Assembly (NCBI RefSeq): GCF_006094435.1
Contig: NZ_CP034783.1
Location: forward strand, 585,001 to 649,000
Direction of reading: 5' to 3'
DNA from: Pseudomonas sp. MPC6
GTDB taxonomy: Bacteria; Pseudomonadota; Gammaproteobacteria; Pseudomonadales; Pseudomonadaceae
Length of the DNA: 64,000 bases
Shown: positions 35,707 to 45,168 of the stretch, piece after piece
How the letters are laid out: every line of letters begins with the position of its first letter
Position numbering within the stretch: the first letter of the stretch is position 1
The notes under the pieces: generated by a model
Database searches by the model: none
The model's input: only the letters and a program-made list of their open reading frames with translations
What the model was told of the DNA's origin: nothing
Program-made: the position numbers and the translations under genes

Positions 35707-37515
35707 ATGAGTGACGCACCGCCCATAGCGGGACAGGATTCCAGCTTGAAAATCTATTTTCGGCTGCTGGGGTATGTAAAACCCTATACCGGCCTTTTCC
35801 TGCTGAGTATCGTGGGCTTCGTGATTTTTGCCTCCACTCAGCCCATGCTGGCGGGGATCCTCAAATATTTCGTCGATGGCCTGAGCAATCCTGAAGCGGT
35901 GCTCTTCCCCAACGTCCCCTACCTGAAAGACTTGCAGTTGCTGATGGCCGTGCCGTTGCTGATCATCCTGATCGCCGCGTGGCAAGGCCTGGGGTCATTT
36001 CTGGGTAACTACTTCCTGGCCAAGGTTTCCCTGGGCCTGGTTCACGACCTGCGTGTCGAGTTGTTCAACAAGCTGCTGGTGTTGCCCAATCGCTATTTCG
36101 ATACCCACAACTCCGGGCACCTGATCTCGCGCATCACCTTCAACGTGACCATGGTGACCGGCGCAGCCACGGACGCCATCAAGGTGGTCATCCGTGAAGG
36201 CCTGACCGTGGTGTTCCTGTTTGCTTATCTGGTGTGGATGAACTGGAAACTGACGATCGTGATGCTGGCGATCCTGCCGGTCATCGCGTTCATGGTCGGC
36301 AATACCAGCAAGAAATTTCGCAAGCAGAGCAAGAAGATCCAGGTGGCGATGGGCGACGTGACTCACGTGGCTTCCGAGACCATCCAGGGGTATCGCGTGG
36401 TGCGCAGCTTCGGTGGCGAGAACTATGAAAAGCGTCGCTTTGCCGAGGCCAGCCAGGGCAACACCGACAAACAATTGCGCATGACCAAGACCGGCGCGGT
36501 GTACACGCCCATGTTGCAGTTGGTGATCTATACCGCCATGGCGGTGCTGATGTTCCTGGTGCTGTTTCTGCGCGGCGACGCCTCCGCCGGTGATCTGGTG
36601 GCCTACATCACCGCGGCGGGTCTGTTGCCCAAGCCGATTCGACAGCTGTCGGAAGTCAGTTCGACCATCCAGAAAGGCGTCGCTGGTGCCGAAAGCATTT
36701 TCGAGCAGCTGGACGTCGAACCCGAGGTCGACAACGGCACCGTCGAACGTGATCGCGTGAGCGGCCACCTGGAAGTGCGCAACCTCAGTTTCACGTACCC
36801 GGGGACCGAGCGCGAAGTGCTGAAAAACATCAACTTCACCGCGGCACCGGGACAAATGATCGCCCTGGTCGGGCGCTCGGGGAGCGGCAAGTCGACCCTG
36901 GCCAGCCTGATTCCGCGTTTCTATCACCACGACGTCGGCGAAATCATGCTCGATGACGTGGAAATCGAAGACTATCGCCTGCGCAACCTGCGTCGGCATG
37001 TGGCGCAAGTCACGCAGCATGTGACCCTGTTCAACGACACCATTGCCAACAACATCGCCTACGGCGACCTGGCCGATGCACCGCGTGCCGATATCGAGAA
37101 GGCCGCCACGGATGCCTACGCGATGGACTTCATCTCGGAAATGCCCCAGGGGCTGGACACTCAGGTCGGGGAAAACGGCGTGTTGCTGTCCGGCGGACAG
37201 CGTCAACGCCTGGCGATTGCCCGTGCCCTGTTGAAGAATGCACCCTTGCTGATTCTCGACGAAGCGACGTCGGCGCTCGATACCGAGTCCGAGCGGCATA
37301 TTCAGGCGGCCCTGGATCACGTCATGAAAGGTCGCACCACCCTGGTGATCGCGCACCGCTTGTCGACCATCGAGAAAGCCGATCTGATCCTGGTCATGGA
37401 CCATGGGGAAATCGTCGAGCGTGGCACCCACGCCCAGTTGCTGGCGCAAAACGGCTACTATTCGCGCCTGCATGCGATGGGCCTGGACGAGCAGGTGTCG
37501 GCCGGCATCGCCTGA
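35707..37515 (+). CDS. msbA: Lipid A-core flippase MsbA (ABC exporter)
   Basis: 602 residues: a six-helix transmembrane domain (about 25-310) fused to an ATPase domain. It flips lipid A-core across the inner membrane. Walker A GRSGSGKST near residue 389, signature LSGGQRQRLA near 496, Walker B LLILDEATSALD and H-loop IAHRLSTI are all intact. ATG 35707 gives MSDAPPIAGQDSS; a GTG at 35695 is possible. It follows waaL by 15 bp and probably shares its transcript. Confidence 0.95.
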   Translation: MSDAPPIAGQDSSLKIYFRLLGYVKPYTGLFLLSIVGFVIFASTQPMLAGILKYFVDGLSNPEAVLFPNVPYLKDLQLLMAVPLLIILIAAWQGLGSFLGNYFLAKVSLGLVHDLRVELFNKLLVLPNRYFDTHNSGHLISRITFNVTMVTGAATDAIKVVIREGLTVVFLFAYLVWMNWKLTIVMLAILPVIAFMVGNTSKKFRKQSKKIQVAMGDVTHVASETIQGYRVVRSFGGENYEKRRFAEASQGNTDKQLRMTKTGAVYTPMLQLVIYTAMAVLMFLVLFLRGDASAGDLVAYITAAGLLPKPIRQLSEVSSTIQKGVAGAESIFEQLDVEPEVDNGTVERDRVSGHLEVRNLSFTYPGTEREVLKNINFTAAPGQMIALVGRSGSGKSTLASLIPRFYHHDVGEIMLDDVEIEDYRLRNLRRHVAQVTQHVTLFNDTIANNIAYGDLADAPRADIEKAATDAYAMDFISEMPQGLDTQVGENGVLLSGGQRQRLAIARALLKNAPLLILDEATSALDTESERHIQAALDHVMKGRTTLVIAHRLSTIEKADLILVMDHGEIVERGTHAQLLAQNGYYSRLHAMGLDEQVSAGIA

Positions 37516-37519
37516 GCCG

Positions 37520-37549
37520 GCGAGAGGGTGGGCCTGGCTCACCTCTCGC
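37520..37549 (+). other. Hairpin after msbA
   Basis: GCGAGAGG pairs with CCTCTCGC five bases past the msbA stop, with a 14-base middle that can extend the stem imperfectly. No T-run is present. Confidence 0.45.
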
Positions 37550-37695
37550 ACGCCCGACGTGCAATGCGTCCGGTGATATGTGCTCAGCCATCAATAGAAA
37601 TCCGAGCCGAATCATCCCGTTGCAGCCGTCACACTAGCCCATGCCAAGCCTGTGTTAATATCGCGCCCCTGTTCATTCTGTATGTGGGTTGCACC

Positions 37696-39120
37696 ATGAA
37701 GTTGTCCATGCCGCGATTCGATCAAGCCCCTGTCTTGGTGGTCGGCGATGTCATGCTCGACCGTTACTGGCATGGTGGTACCTCACGGATTTCCCCTGAG
37801 GCGCCGGTACCGGTGGTCAAGGTCGAGCAAATCGAGGACCGCCCGGGCGGTGCCGCCAACGTTGCGTTGAACATTGCCGCCCTGGGTGCCCCGGCGTCGC
37901 TGGTCGGCGTCACTGGCGACGATGAAGCCGCCGACAGCCTGGTCAATAGCCTCAAGGGCGCGGGCGTGCGGGCCTTGTTCCAGCGCATCGCGCACCAGCC
38001 TACCATCGTCAAGCTGCGGGTCATGAGTCGTCACCAGCAACTGCTGCGTATCGACTTCGAAGAACCCTTCGCCACCGACGCCCTGGCGTTGGGCGAGCAG
38101 GTCGACGAACTGCTCGAAGGCATCAAGGTGCTGGTACTGTCGGACTATGGCAAAGGCGCGCTGAAAAACCATCAGGTGCTGATCCAGGCCGCCCGTGCCC
38201 GTGGCATTCCGGTGCTGGCCGACCCCAAGGGCAAGGATTTCTCCATCTACCGTGGGGCGAGCTTGATCACGCCGAACCTCAGCGAATTCGAAGCCATCGT
38301 CGGTGGCTGCGCCGATGAGCACGAGTTGGTGAGCAAGGGTGCGCAGCTGATGCATGACCTGGACCTCGGCGCATTGCTGGTGACCCGTGGCGAACACGGC
38401 ATGACCTTGCTGCGTCCGGATCATCCGGCGTTGCACCTGCCGGCCCGTGCCCGTGAAGTGTTCGACGTGACCGGTGCCGGCGACACGGTGATTTCCACCC
38501 TGGCGGCAGCGATTGCCGCCGGTGAAGAACTGCCCCACGCGGTGGCCCTGGCCAACCTGGCGGCGGGCATCGTGGTCGGCAAGCTCGGTACGGCGGCCAT
38601 CAGCGCCCCGGAACTGCGGCGGGCCATCCAGCGTGAAGAAGGTTCCGAGCGCGGTGTGCTGGGGCTTGAGCAACTGGTGCTGGCGGTCGCCGATGCGCGT
38701 GCGCACAACGAGAAGATCGTCTTCACCAATGGTTGCTTCGACATTCTGCACGCCGGCCATGTGACTTATCTCGAACAGGCGCGGGCCCAGGGCGATCGTC
38801 TGATCGTGGCGGTCAACGACGATGCGTCGGTCAGCCGTCTGAAAGGGCCGGGTCGTCCGATCAACAGCGTCGACCGGCGCATGGCCGTACTGGCGGGCCT
38901 GGGCGCTGTGGACTGGGTGATCAGCTTCCCTGAAGGCACCCCGGAAAACCTGCTGCGCGAAGTCAAGCCGGACGTGCTGGTCAAGGGCGGTGATTACGGG
39001 ATCGAGCAGGTGGTCGGTGCGGACATCGTGACCACGTATGGTGGCATCGTGAAAGTGCTGGGGCTGGTTGAAAACAGCTCGACCACGGCGATTGTCGAGA
39101 AGATCCGCAAGTCCGAATGA
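37696..39120 (+). CDS. hldE: Bifunctional heptose-7-phosphate kinase / heptose-1-phosphate adenylyltransferase HldE
   Basis: 474 residues, the standard HldE (RfaE) length. It makes ADP-heptose, the donor used by WaaC and WaaF. The N-terminal ribokinase-type domain (about 1-320) has RPGGAANVALNIAALG and DVTGAGDTV. The C-terminal nucleotidyltransferase (about 340-474) starts FTNGCFDILHAGHV with the HxGH motif. ATG 37696 fits the family; earlier in-frame codons lie in the leader. The 180-bp gap to msbA suggests its own promoter. Confidence 0.97.
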   Translation: MKLSMPRFDQAPVLVVGDVMLDRYWHGGTSRISPEAPVPVVKVEQIEDRPGGAANVALNIAALGAPASLVGVTGDDEAADSLVNSLKGAGVRALFQRIAHQPTIVKLRVMSRHQQLLRIDFEEPFATDALALGEQVDELLEGIKVLVLSDYGKGALKNHQVLIQAARARGIPVLADPKGKDFSIYRGASLITPNLSEFEAIVGGCADEHELVSKGAQLMHDLDLGALLVTRGEHGMTLLRPDHPALHLPARAREVFDVTGAGDTVISTLAAAIAAGEELPHAVALANLAAGIVVGKLGTAAISAPELRRAIQREEGSERGVLGLEQLVLAVADARAHNEKIVFTNGCFDILHAGHVTYLEQARAQGDRLIVAVNDDASVSRLKGPGRPINSVDRRMAVLAGLGAVDWVISFPEGTPENLLREVKPDVLVKGGDYGIEQVVGADIVTTYGGIVKVLGLVENSSTTAIVEKIRKSE

Positions 39121-39129
39121 CAACCCCCC

Positions 39130-39355
39130 TGTAGGAGCTGGCTTGCCAGCGAAGGTCGTCAACGATAACGCGTGTATGCCTGAATCAACGTGGCGTCCTC
39201 GAGTGCATCGCTGGCAAGCCAGCTCCTACAGGGTGAGGGTCGTCAACGATAACGCGTGTATGCCTGAATCAACGTGGCGTCCTCGAGTGCATCGCTGGCA
39301 AGCCAGCTCCTACAGGGGTTGTGTACACCTGTAGGAGCTGGCGCAGGCTGCGATC
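39130..39355. repeat. Complex REP cluster with an 84-bp tandem duplication
   Basis: A forward REP (TGTAGGAGCTGGCTTGCCAG, from 39130) is followed by a spacer and an inverted REP ending at 39230. The spacer and inverted REP (39154-39233) are then repeated exactly at 39238-39317, a period of 84 bp with 80 identical bases. A different REP class, TGTAGGAGCTGGCGCAGGCT, follows at 39330-39355. It fills the convergent gap between hldE and the next gene. Confidence 0.93.
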
Positions 39356-39363
39356 TTTTTCTT

Positions 39364-40332
39364 TCAGGAGCTGACTTTTTTACGCGGCACGATCTTCTTC
39401 AGCAGTTGCTTGGCCTTCCCACGTAGCCGCGCCAGGCCGGAATCCTTCCCCGGCGGGTTCAACCCCTGCTCCCGCACCCAATCCTTCCAGCGAATCCGTT
39501 CATCGCGTACCAGCCAGCCTTCCTGTCGGGCGAAGCTTTCTGCCAGGTACAACCCGCGAGTACTCGCCGGGTACAACTGATCCTTTTTCAAGGTAAAGAG
39601 CTCGGCCATTGGCTGGCCGTCTTGCAGTGGCATCAAATAAAGGTCGGGACGCTTGCGGTCGAGCCGGGCCACCAGTTGATCGCCTTCCAGTCGCTCGTCG
39701 ACATGAAACAGGCTCAGGGATTTGGCTTCCTTGGGGACTTCCAGGCGCAGGTCATAGATCAGTTGCAACGACGCCGTCGGCAAGTGCACGTAAGCCCGCG
39801 GACGTTCGATCAGCTGCAGGTTGGCGCAACGCACCGGGCGCGCCGCGCCTGACAACGGGGTCAGGCGAAAAGGCATGGCTTCACGGTAATGCAGGGCTGA
39901 AGAGTAGGGCGCCGGTAACCACGTATCGTTGAAGCGTCCGCCGAGCCAGCCTTCCGGCGTTTCCAGCAGGCACTCTTCGGCAATCTCCTGGATCGCGGTG
40001 TGAAGCGGCAGGTTCAGTTCGTGGGCCGGCACGTAGCCGGAGATCAGCTTGAGCACCACATCGCCGCGGTCCTGCCGCCGTTGACGCACCAACACCCAGT
40101 AATCGCGATTCTGCCAATGCAGGGTCAAGCGCACCGAGACGCCGAGATTGGCCAGCTCCAGCGCGAAACGTTCGGTGTCGGCTACGGCCACCGGGCGGCG
40201 ACGTTGCAGGGTCTGGGAAAAATTGAGCGGCATCCCGACGCTCTGATAACTCAAGCCTTCGGGGGTCGCTTCGACGAATAACGGCAGGGTCTTGAAATTG
40301 CTCGGGTTCTTTCTTATGAGCGTACGCGGCAT
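39364..40332 (-). CDS. Conserved hypothetical protein with a Nudix-like segment
   Basis: 322 residues, soluble, basic C-terminus (GKAKQLLKKIVPRKK). I do not recognise a characterised family. The segment starting SGYVPAHELNL and ending QEIAEECLL near residues 99-125 resembles a Nudix box (G-x5-E then xExxEE), with the Arg replaced by Gln and two extra residues in the spacer. Activity is therefore doubtful. ATG 40332 is preceded by AGGAG. It is same-strand with the aldo/keto reductase, 32 bp downstream, and likely cotranscribed. The position matches PA4993. Confidence 0.7.
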   Translation of the reverse strand: MPRTLIRKNPSNFKTLPLFVEATPEGLSYQSVGMPLNFSQTLQRRRPVAVADTERFALELANLGVSVRLTLHWQNRDYWVLVRQRRQDRGDVVLKLISGYVPAHELNLPLHTAIQEIAEECLLETPEGWLGGRFNDTWLPAPYSSALHYREAMPFRLTPLSGAARPVRCANLQLIERPRAYVHLPTASLQLIYDLRLEVPKEAKSLSLFHVDERLEGDQLVARLDRKRPDLYLMPLQDGQPMAELFTLKKDQLYPASTRGLYLAESFARQEGWLVRDERIRWKDWVREQGLNPPGKDSGLARLRGKAKQLLKKIVPRKKVSS

Positions 40333-40364
40333 GTCGGCTCCTGCTTAAGGCCGCGTCGGCGGCG

Positions 40365-41177
40365 TCAGTTTCTACGTAGGACCTGGGCAGCGGTCGCGAC
40401 GTTGTGGGCGAGGTGCAGCGGATTGATGGTCCCGACAATAGCACTGGCGACACCCGGATGTTCAAACAACAATTCGAAGCTGGCGCGCACCGGGTCCACG
40501 CCCGGGCTCAGGCAGACGTGACCGCTGGCGAGGGCTTTTTTGACCAGAATGGCTTTGCCATGGGCAGCAGCATAGTCAATGACCGGCTTCTCGTTCTGTT
40601 CGTTCAGATTGTAGGTGACCATGGCGCAATCACCTTGTTCCAGAGCCTTCAAGCCGCCTTCGACGGTTTTTCCGGAAAAGCCGAAACCGCGAATCTTGCC
40701 TTCGGCCTTGAGTTCGGCAAGGGTCGCATAGGCTTCGCTGTCATTGAGGATCGCCAGGTCGTTGCCATCGGAGTGCACCAGCACCAGGTCAATAAAATCC
40801 GTTTCCAGACGTTGCAGGCTGCGTTCCACCGAGAGTCGGGTATGCGCCGCACTGAAATCGTGTCGGGACTGACCGTCGGCAAACTCTTCGCCGACCTTGC
40901 TGACGATTACCCAGTCCTGGCGCTGGCCGCGCAATAACGGGCCAAGGCGTTCTTCGCTGCGGCCATAGGCCGGTGCCGTATCGATCAGGTTGATGCCCAG
41001 GTCGCGCGCGAGTTTGAGCAGCATGCGCGCTTCGTCATCGCCGGGGATCTGAAAACCGTTGGGGTACTTCACACCTTGGTCGCGGCCGAGTTTTACCGTG
41101 CCCAGGCCCAGGGGCGAAACCAGCAGGCCGGTGCTGCCCAGAGGGCGATGCAGATCGTGCAGGGTGGGTTGGCTCAT
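40365..41177 (-). CDS. Aldo/keto reductase
   Basis: 270 residues, NAD(P)H-dependent oxidoreductase with a TIM-barrel fold. The catalytic tetrad is visible: Asp and Tyr in INLIDTAPAYGRSE, Lys in IVSKVGEE and His in LVLVHSDGND. The C-terminal AIVGTINPLHLAHNV resembles the cofactor-binding loop. The substrate is unknown. Its ATG overlaps the stop of the FAD oxidoreductase by 4 bp, so the two are coupled. Confidence 0.88.
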   Translation of the reverse strand: MSQPTLHDLHRPLGSTGLLVSPLGLGTVKLGRDQGVKYPNGFQIPGDDEARMLLKLARDLGINLIDTAPAYGRSEERLGPLLRGQRQDWVIVSKVGEEFADGQSRHDFSAAHTRLSVERSLQRLETDFIDLVLVHSDGNDLAILNDSEAYATLAELKAEGKIRGFGFSGKTVEGGLKALEQGDCAMVTYNLNEQNEKPVIDYAAAHGKAILVKKALASGHVCLSPGVDPVRASFELLFEHPGVASAIVGTINPLHLAHNVATAAQVLRRN

Positions 41178-42349
41178 GGCAGCAGTTGTTCCCAGGCTGG
41201 AATGCCCATCGGTGGTTTTGGCAGTTCGGGCAGCGGTGCGGGATGGCCTGGCTGGATGTCATCCCGTTGCAATGAATTGATGACGCGGTCGGCGAAGTCT
41301 GGCGCGAGTGCCAGTTTGGTGGGCCAACCGACCAGCAGCCGGCCCTCTTCGGCAAGAAACGCGTTGTCGGGGCGGGTCAATCCGGATTGTAGCGGCTCGG
41401 CGCGATCCACGCGCAAGGTCGCCCACTGCGCCGTGCTCAGGTCGATCCATGGCAGTAATTGGCCGAGTTCTTTGCGGGCCGTGGCAATTTGCGCAGCGGG
41501 ATCGCGGGCGACACCTTCGGCTTCGGCAATATCGCCACCCAGGTACCAGACCCATTGTCCGTCGGCCGCCGGGTGCGTGGTCACGGTGATGCGCGGTTTG
41601 GTACCACCGCCCAGGCAGTGGGCATACAGCGGTTTGAGGCCCGGGCCTTTGGCGATGATCATGTGCAACGGCCGGCGTTGCATGGCGGGATGGGTCAGCC
41701 CCAGTGTTTCAAGCAAGGTCGCGGTGCCGGCGCCGGCGCTGAAGACGATGCGCTGGGCGCGGATCTCGCGCTCGTCCACCTTCAGGCCGATCAGCTTCCC
41801 ACCCTCCAGCAACGGCTCGATTTTCTGCCCGGCGAGCAAACTGTCACCCGCGAGGTCGGCCAGGCGCTGGATCAGGCTGGGTACGTCGATCACCAGTTCC
41901 GCCAGCCGGTAGACCTTGCCTTTGAAACGCTTGTCTTGCAGCGCCGGTGGCAATTGCTCACCGGTGACCTGATCGACGCGACCGCGTACAGCCTTGCTGG
42001 CGAAGAAGCTGGTGAGATTGCCGGCGAGGGTGCCGGGAGACCAGAGGTAATGCGCTTCGGACAGCAGGCGCACGCCGGACAGGTCCAGCTCACCGTCCCC
42101 GGCCAGCGCTTCACGCCAGCGACGCGGCATGTCGGCGATGGCTTCCGAGGCGCCAGTCAGGGCGCCATGCAGGGCGTACTTGGCACCGCCGTGGATGATC
42201 CCCTGGGATTTCACGCTCTGCCCGCCACCGAGGCTGGCGCTTTCCACCAGCACGGTCGAAAAACCCTGGCGACGCAGGCGCGCATTCAGCCAGAGCCCGG
42301 CGACTCCAGCGCCGACAATCAGAACGTCGGTGGAAATAACGGATGGCAT
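41174..42349 (-). CDS. FAD-dependent oxidoreductase (DAO family)
   Basis: 391 residues. The Rossmann motif DVLIVGAGVAGLWLNARL is at residues 8-25. SVKSQGIIHGG near residue 46 resembles the FAD contact of D-amino-acid oxidase/glycerol-3-phosphate dehydrogenase-type proteins. No signal peptide or membrane helix is seen. The substrate is unknown. It is first of a three-gene minus-strand operon with the aldo/keto reductase and the Nudix-like protein. Confidence 0.88.
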   Translation of the reverse strand: MPSVISTDVLIVGAGVAGLWLNARLRRQGFSTVLVESASLGGGQSVKSQGIIHGGAKYALHGALTGASEAIADMPRRWREALAGDGELDLSGVRLLSEAHYLWSPGTLAGNLTSFFASKAVRGRVDQVTGEQLPPALQDKRFKGKVYRLAELVIDVPSLIQRLADLAGDSLLAGQKIEPLLEGGKLIGLKVDEREIRAQRIVFSAGAGTATLLETLGLTHPAMQRRPLHMIIAKGPGLKPLYAHCLGGGTKPRITVTTHPAADGQWVWYLGGDIAEAEGVARDPAAQIATARKELGQLLPWIDLSTAQWATLRVDRAEPLQSGLTRPDNAFLAEEGRLLVGWPTKLALAPDFADRVINSLQRDDIQPGHPAPLPELPKPPMGIPAWEQLLP

Positions 42350-42417
42350 GCAGCGACCTCAGTGTTCAAGACGAGGGCGCAGTATACAGGCTCGACGATT
42401 GGAAGGGCTGAAGCACC

Positions 42418-42507
42418 TGTGGGAGCGGGCTTGCTCGCGAAAGCGGTGTGCCAGTCGACACAAATGTTGCCTGACACATCGATTTCGCGAGCAAGCCCGC
42501 TCCCACA
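42418..42507. repeat. REPIN, TGTGGGAGCGGGCTTGCTCG class
   Basis: Perfectly matched arms, TGTGGGAGCGGGCTTGCTCG and CGAGCAAGCCCGCTCCCACA, flank about 50 bp. It lies between two minus-strand genes, downstream of the SMR gene. Confidence 0.95.
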
Positions 42508-42526
42508 GTGAATCGAGTTCCAGGTC

Positions 42527-42859
42527 TTAGTGCCCGGCGGTTTTGGAGAAGAGTTGAATGACGACAACCCCCAACACAATCAGCGCCATCCCCAGCATCG
42601 CCGGCACATCCAGCTTCTGTCCGTAGATAAACAGCGCCGCGACGCTGACCATCACGATGCCCATTCCAGCCCACACCGCGTAGGCCACGCCCACCGGCAC
42701 GCTGCGCACCACCAGGGTCAGCATCCAAAAGGCAATCCCGTAACCGACAATCACCAGAATCAGCGGCAGCGGGGTGCTGAAGCCTTTGACGGCTTTCATC
42801 GAGACGGTGGCGATCACTTCAGCGCAGATGGCAATGGCCAGGTAGTAGTAAGCGGTCAT
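42527..42859 (-). CDS. Small multidrug resistance (SMR/EmrE) efflux protein
   Basis: 110 residues in four hydrophobic helices. The essential proton/drug-binding Glu14 is present in ICAEVIATVSMK, and VAYAVWAGMG carries the conserved Trp. It exchanges protons for cationic compounds in the inner membrane as a dimer. It is closer to the EmrE type than to guanidinium exporters (Gdx) by eye, which needs confirmation. It diverges from a LysR regulator that may control it. Confidence 0.88.
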   Translation of the reverse strand: MTAYYYLAIAICAEVIATVSMKAVKGFSTPLPLILVIVGYGIAFWMLTLVVRSVPVGVAYAVWAGMGIVMVSVAALFIYGQKLDVPAMLGMALIVLGVVVIQLFSKTAGH

Positions 42860-42962
42860 GGGTCAATCCTCGTGTGAAGTGTTGCTATCCAAGTTCGGCA
42901 TTCTAGAGCTTCTTCAGATGCGGTAAAGTCATTACCTATCTGTTATTGCGATGGGTTTGGCC

Positions 42963-43883
42963 ATGAACATGCAATGGAATCTGGACCAGTTGCGGTTGTT
43001 TGTCGGCGTGGCGGAGCAGCGGTCGTTCTCCGCCGTGGCGCGGGATCAGCGCAAGGCGCAGTCGGCGGTCAGCAGCTCGATTGCGCTGCTGGAAGAGGAC
43101 TTGGGCGTCAGCCTGTTCGATCGCAGCAGTGGCCGCCAGCCGAAACTCACCGAGGCCGGCAATGCCTTGCTGGACGAGGCGCGGGAAGTGCTGCGTCAAT
43201 GTGAACGCCTCAACGGCCGGGCGCTGGCGATGATGCGCGGCCAGGAGGCGCGTCTGCGCGTGGCTCAGGATGAAGCCATGCCCTATCAACCGATCATCGA
43301 AAGCTTCGAGGCCCTGGCGGATAAATTTCCCAGTCTTGAAGTGCAGTTGACCAGTGCAGCCCAGGGCGATGTGGCGCGCAAACTGGTGGAGCGTCGGGCC
43401 GACCTGGGCCTGCTGTTTTATCACGATCAGATCCCCGAAGCGCTCGAGCGGCGGGTGTTGGGCAGTGTTGAAATGGTCACGGTGTGTGGCGTCGGGCATC
43501 CATTGGCGGAGCAGTCTCGGGTCGACTGCCAGCAACTGGCACGGTATCGGCAGTTGCTGATGTCCACCCAGTCCAGCGTCTATCCCGGCAGTGAACCCGC
43601 CAGCCCGCAAGTCTGGCGGACCGACAGTTTCTACGTAATGGCCGAATGGCTGGTGCGTGGCCTCGGTTGGGCCTGGCTGCCGCGACACGTGGTGCAATAT
43701 CCGGCGTATCAAGGGCTGATGGTCGAACTGGACAGCGAATGGACCCCGCCAGCGTTGATTGTGGAACTGGTCTGGCGCCGCGACGAGCCCCTCGGTCCGG
43801 CCGCCCGTTGGCTGGCGGAACGTTTTGCCGTGCACTTGCAGGCGATTGGCGAAAAACCCGATAAACTCCGCCGCCATGAATAG
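42963..43883 (+). CDS. LysR-family transcriptional regulator
   Basis: 306 residues. The N-terminal winged helix-turn-helix includes LDQLRLFVGVAEQRSFSAVA followed by SAVSSSIALLEEDLGVSLFDR; the rest is a substrate-binding fold. ATG 42963 is used; ATG 42951, four codons earlier, is equally possible. It is divergent from the SMR gene across about 100 bp, a common arrangement for LysR regulation. Its end overlaps waaA by 8 bp. Confidence 0.9.
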   Translation: MNMQWNLDQLRLFVGVAEQRSFSAVARDQRKAQSAVSSSIALLEEDLGVSLFDRSSGRQPKLTEAGNALLDEAREVLRQCERLNGRALAMMRGQEARLRVAQDEAMPYQPIIESFEALADKFPSLEVQLTSAAQGDVARKLVERRADLGLLFYHDQIPEALERRVLGSVEMVTVCGVGHPLAEQSRVDCQQLARYRQLLMSTQSSVYPGSEPASPQVWRTDSFYVMAEWLVRGLGWAWLPRHVVQYPAYQGLMVELDSEWTPPALIVELVWRRDEPLGPAARWLAERFAVHLQAIGEKPDKLRRHE

Positions 43884-45153
43884 AACTCTCTACACCGCGT
43901 TGTTTTACCTGGGGCTGCCATTGGTAGCGATTCGGCTGTGGCTGCGGGCGCGCAAGGCGCCGGCCTACGCCAAGCGCATTGGCGAACGTTTCTCCCTCGG
44001 CCTGCCAGCGATGAGGCCGGGCGGTATCTGGGTGCACGCGGTATCCGTGGGCGAAAGCATTGCGGCCGCGCCGATGATTCGCGCCTTGCTGCAACGTTAT
44101 CCGACACTGCCGATTACCGTGACCTGCATGACCCCGACCGGTTCGGAGCGCATCCAGGCACTGTTCGCCAATGAGCCGCGTATCCAGCACTGCTATCTGC
44201 CATATGACTTGCCCTGCGCCGCGGCGCGATTTCTTGATCGGGTCCGGCCGACCCTGGCAGTGATCATGGAAACCGAGCTCTGGCCCAACCATATCCATCA
44301 GTGCGCCAAGCGCGGGATTCCCGTCGCGCTGGCCAATGCGCGCCTGTCCGAGCGTTCGGCCAAGGGCTATGGTCGTTTCAGCAAATTGACCCGGCCGATG
44401 CTCACCGAGATGAGCCTGTTCGCGGTGCAGACCGAAGCCGAGGCCCAGCGCTTCCGTGACTTGGGTGCGCGTCCGGAAACGGTCGAAGTGACCGGTTCGA
44501 TCAAGTTCGACCTGACCATCGACCCGGCATTGCTGCAGCGTGCTGCCGCGTTGCGTGCGCAATGGCAGGCGCAAGAGCGTCCGGTATGGATCGCCGCCAG
44601 CACCCATGAAGGTGAAGACGAAGTGGTGCTGGCCGCTCATCGCCAGTTGCTCAGCCGTCATCCCGATGCGTTGCTGATTCTGGTGCCGCGCCATCCGGAG
44701 CGTTTCAATGCGGTGTTCGAGTTGTGCCGGCAGCAGGTTTTCGCGACGGTGCGCCGTTCCACGGGCGAGCCGGTGACCGCGGGTACTTCGGTGTTGCTGG
44801 GCGACACCATGGGCGAATTGCTGTTTCTTTATGCCCTGGCCGACAGTGCCTTCGTCGGCGGCAGCCTGGTGCCGAACGGCGGGCACAATCTGCTGGAACC
44901 GGCCGCGTTGGCCAAACCGGTGCTCAGCGGGCCCCACCTGTTCAACTTTCTCGAGATCGCCGCGCAGTTGCGCAGTGCCGGGGCGTTGCAGGAAGTGGAC
45001 GATGCCGAAGGCTTGGCGGTTGCGGTGCAGCGGCTGTTCGAGTTGCCGAGGGATGCGCAGCGGATGGCGGAGGCGGGGTTGAACGTGATGCGCAGCAACC
45101 AGGGGGCGTTGCAGCGGTTGCTGGATGGGTTGGGGCGGTTGATCGAGCGTTAG
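43876..45153 (+). CDS. waaA: Kdo transferase WaaA
   Basis: 425 residues. WaaA adds Kdo residues to the lipid A precursor, giving the acceptor for WaaC. An N-terminal hydrophobic anchor (about 4-22) is followed by GERFSLGLP, VHAVSVGESIAAAPMIRALL and METELWPN, all family signatures; GGHNLLEPAALAKPVLSGPH is near residue 335. ATG 43876 overlaps the LysR gene. It lies about 5 kb from the main LPS locus. Confidence 0.96.
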   Translation: MNRTLYTALFYLGLPLVAIRLWLRARKAPAYAKRIGERFSLGLPAMRPGGIWVHAVSVGESIAAAPMIRALLQRYPTLPITVTCMTPTGSERIQALFANEPRIQHCYLPYDLPCAAARFLDRVRPTLAVIMETELWPNHIHQCAKRGIPVALANARLSERSAKGYGRFSKLTRPMLTEMSLFAVQTEAEAQRFRDLGARPETVEVTGSIKFDLTIDPALLQRAAALRAQWQAQERPVWIAASTHEGEDEVVLAAHRQLLSRHPDALLILVPRHPERFNAVFELCRQQVFATVRRSTGEPVTAGTSVLLGDTMGELLFLYALADSAFVGGSLVPNGGHNLLEPAALAKPVLSGPHLFNFLEIAAQLRSAGALQEVDDAEGLAVAVQRLFELPRDAQRMAEAGLNVMRSNQGALQRLLDGLGRLIER

Positions 45154-45168
45154 ATCGCGCAGTCTTCA

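Noticed and set aside
39154..39317. Possible short CRISPR-like array
   Set aside because: Only two identical 80-bp copies with a 4-bp joint, built from REP sequence; no short direct repeats with unique spacers and no cas genes.
42860..42962. REP or terminator between the SMR and LysR genes
   Set aside because: No inverted repeat of note was seen; it is a plain divergent promoter gap.
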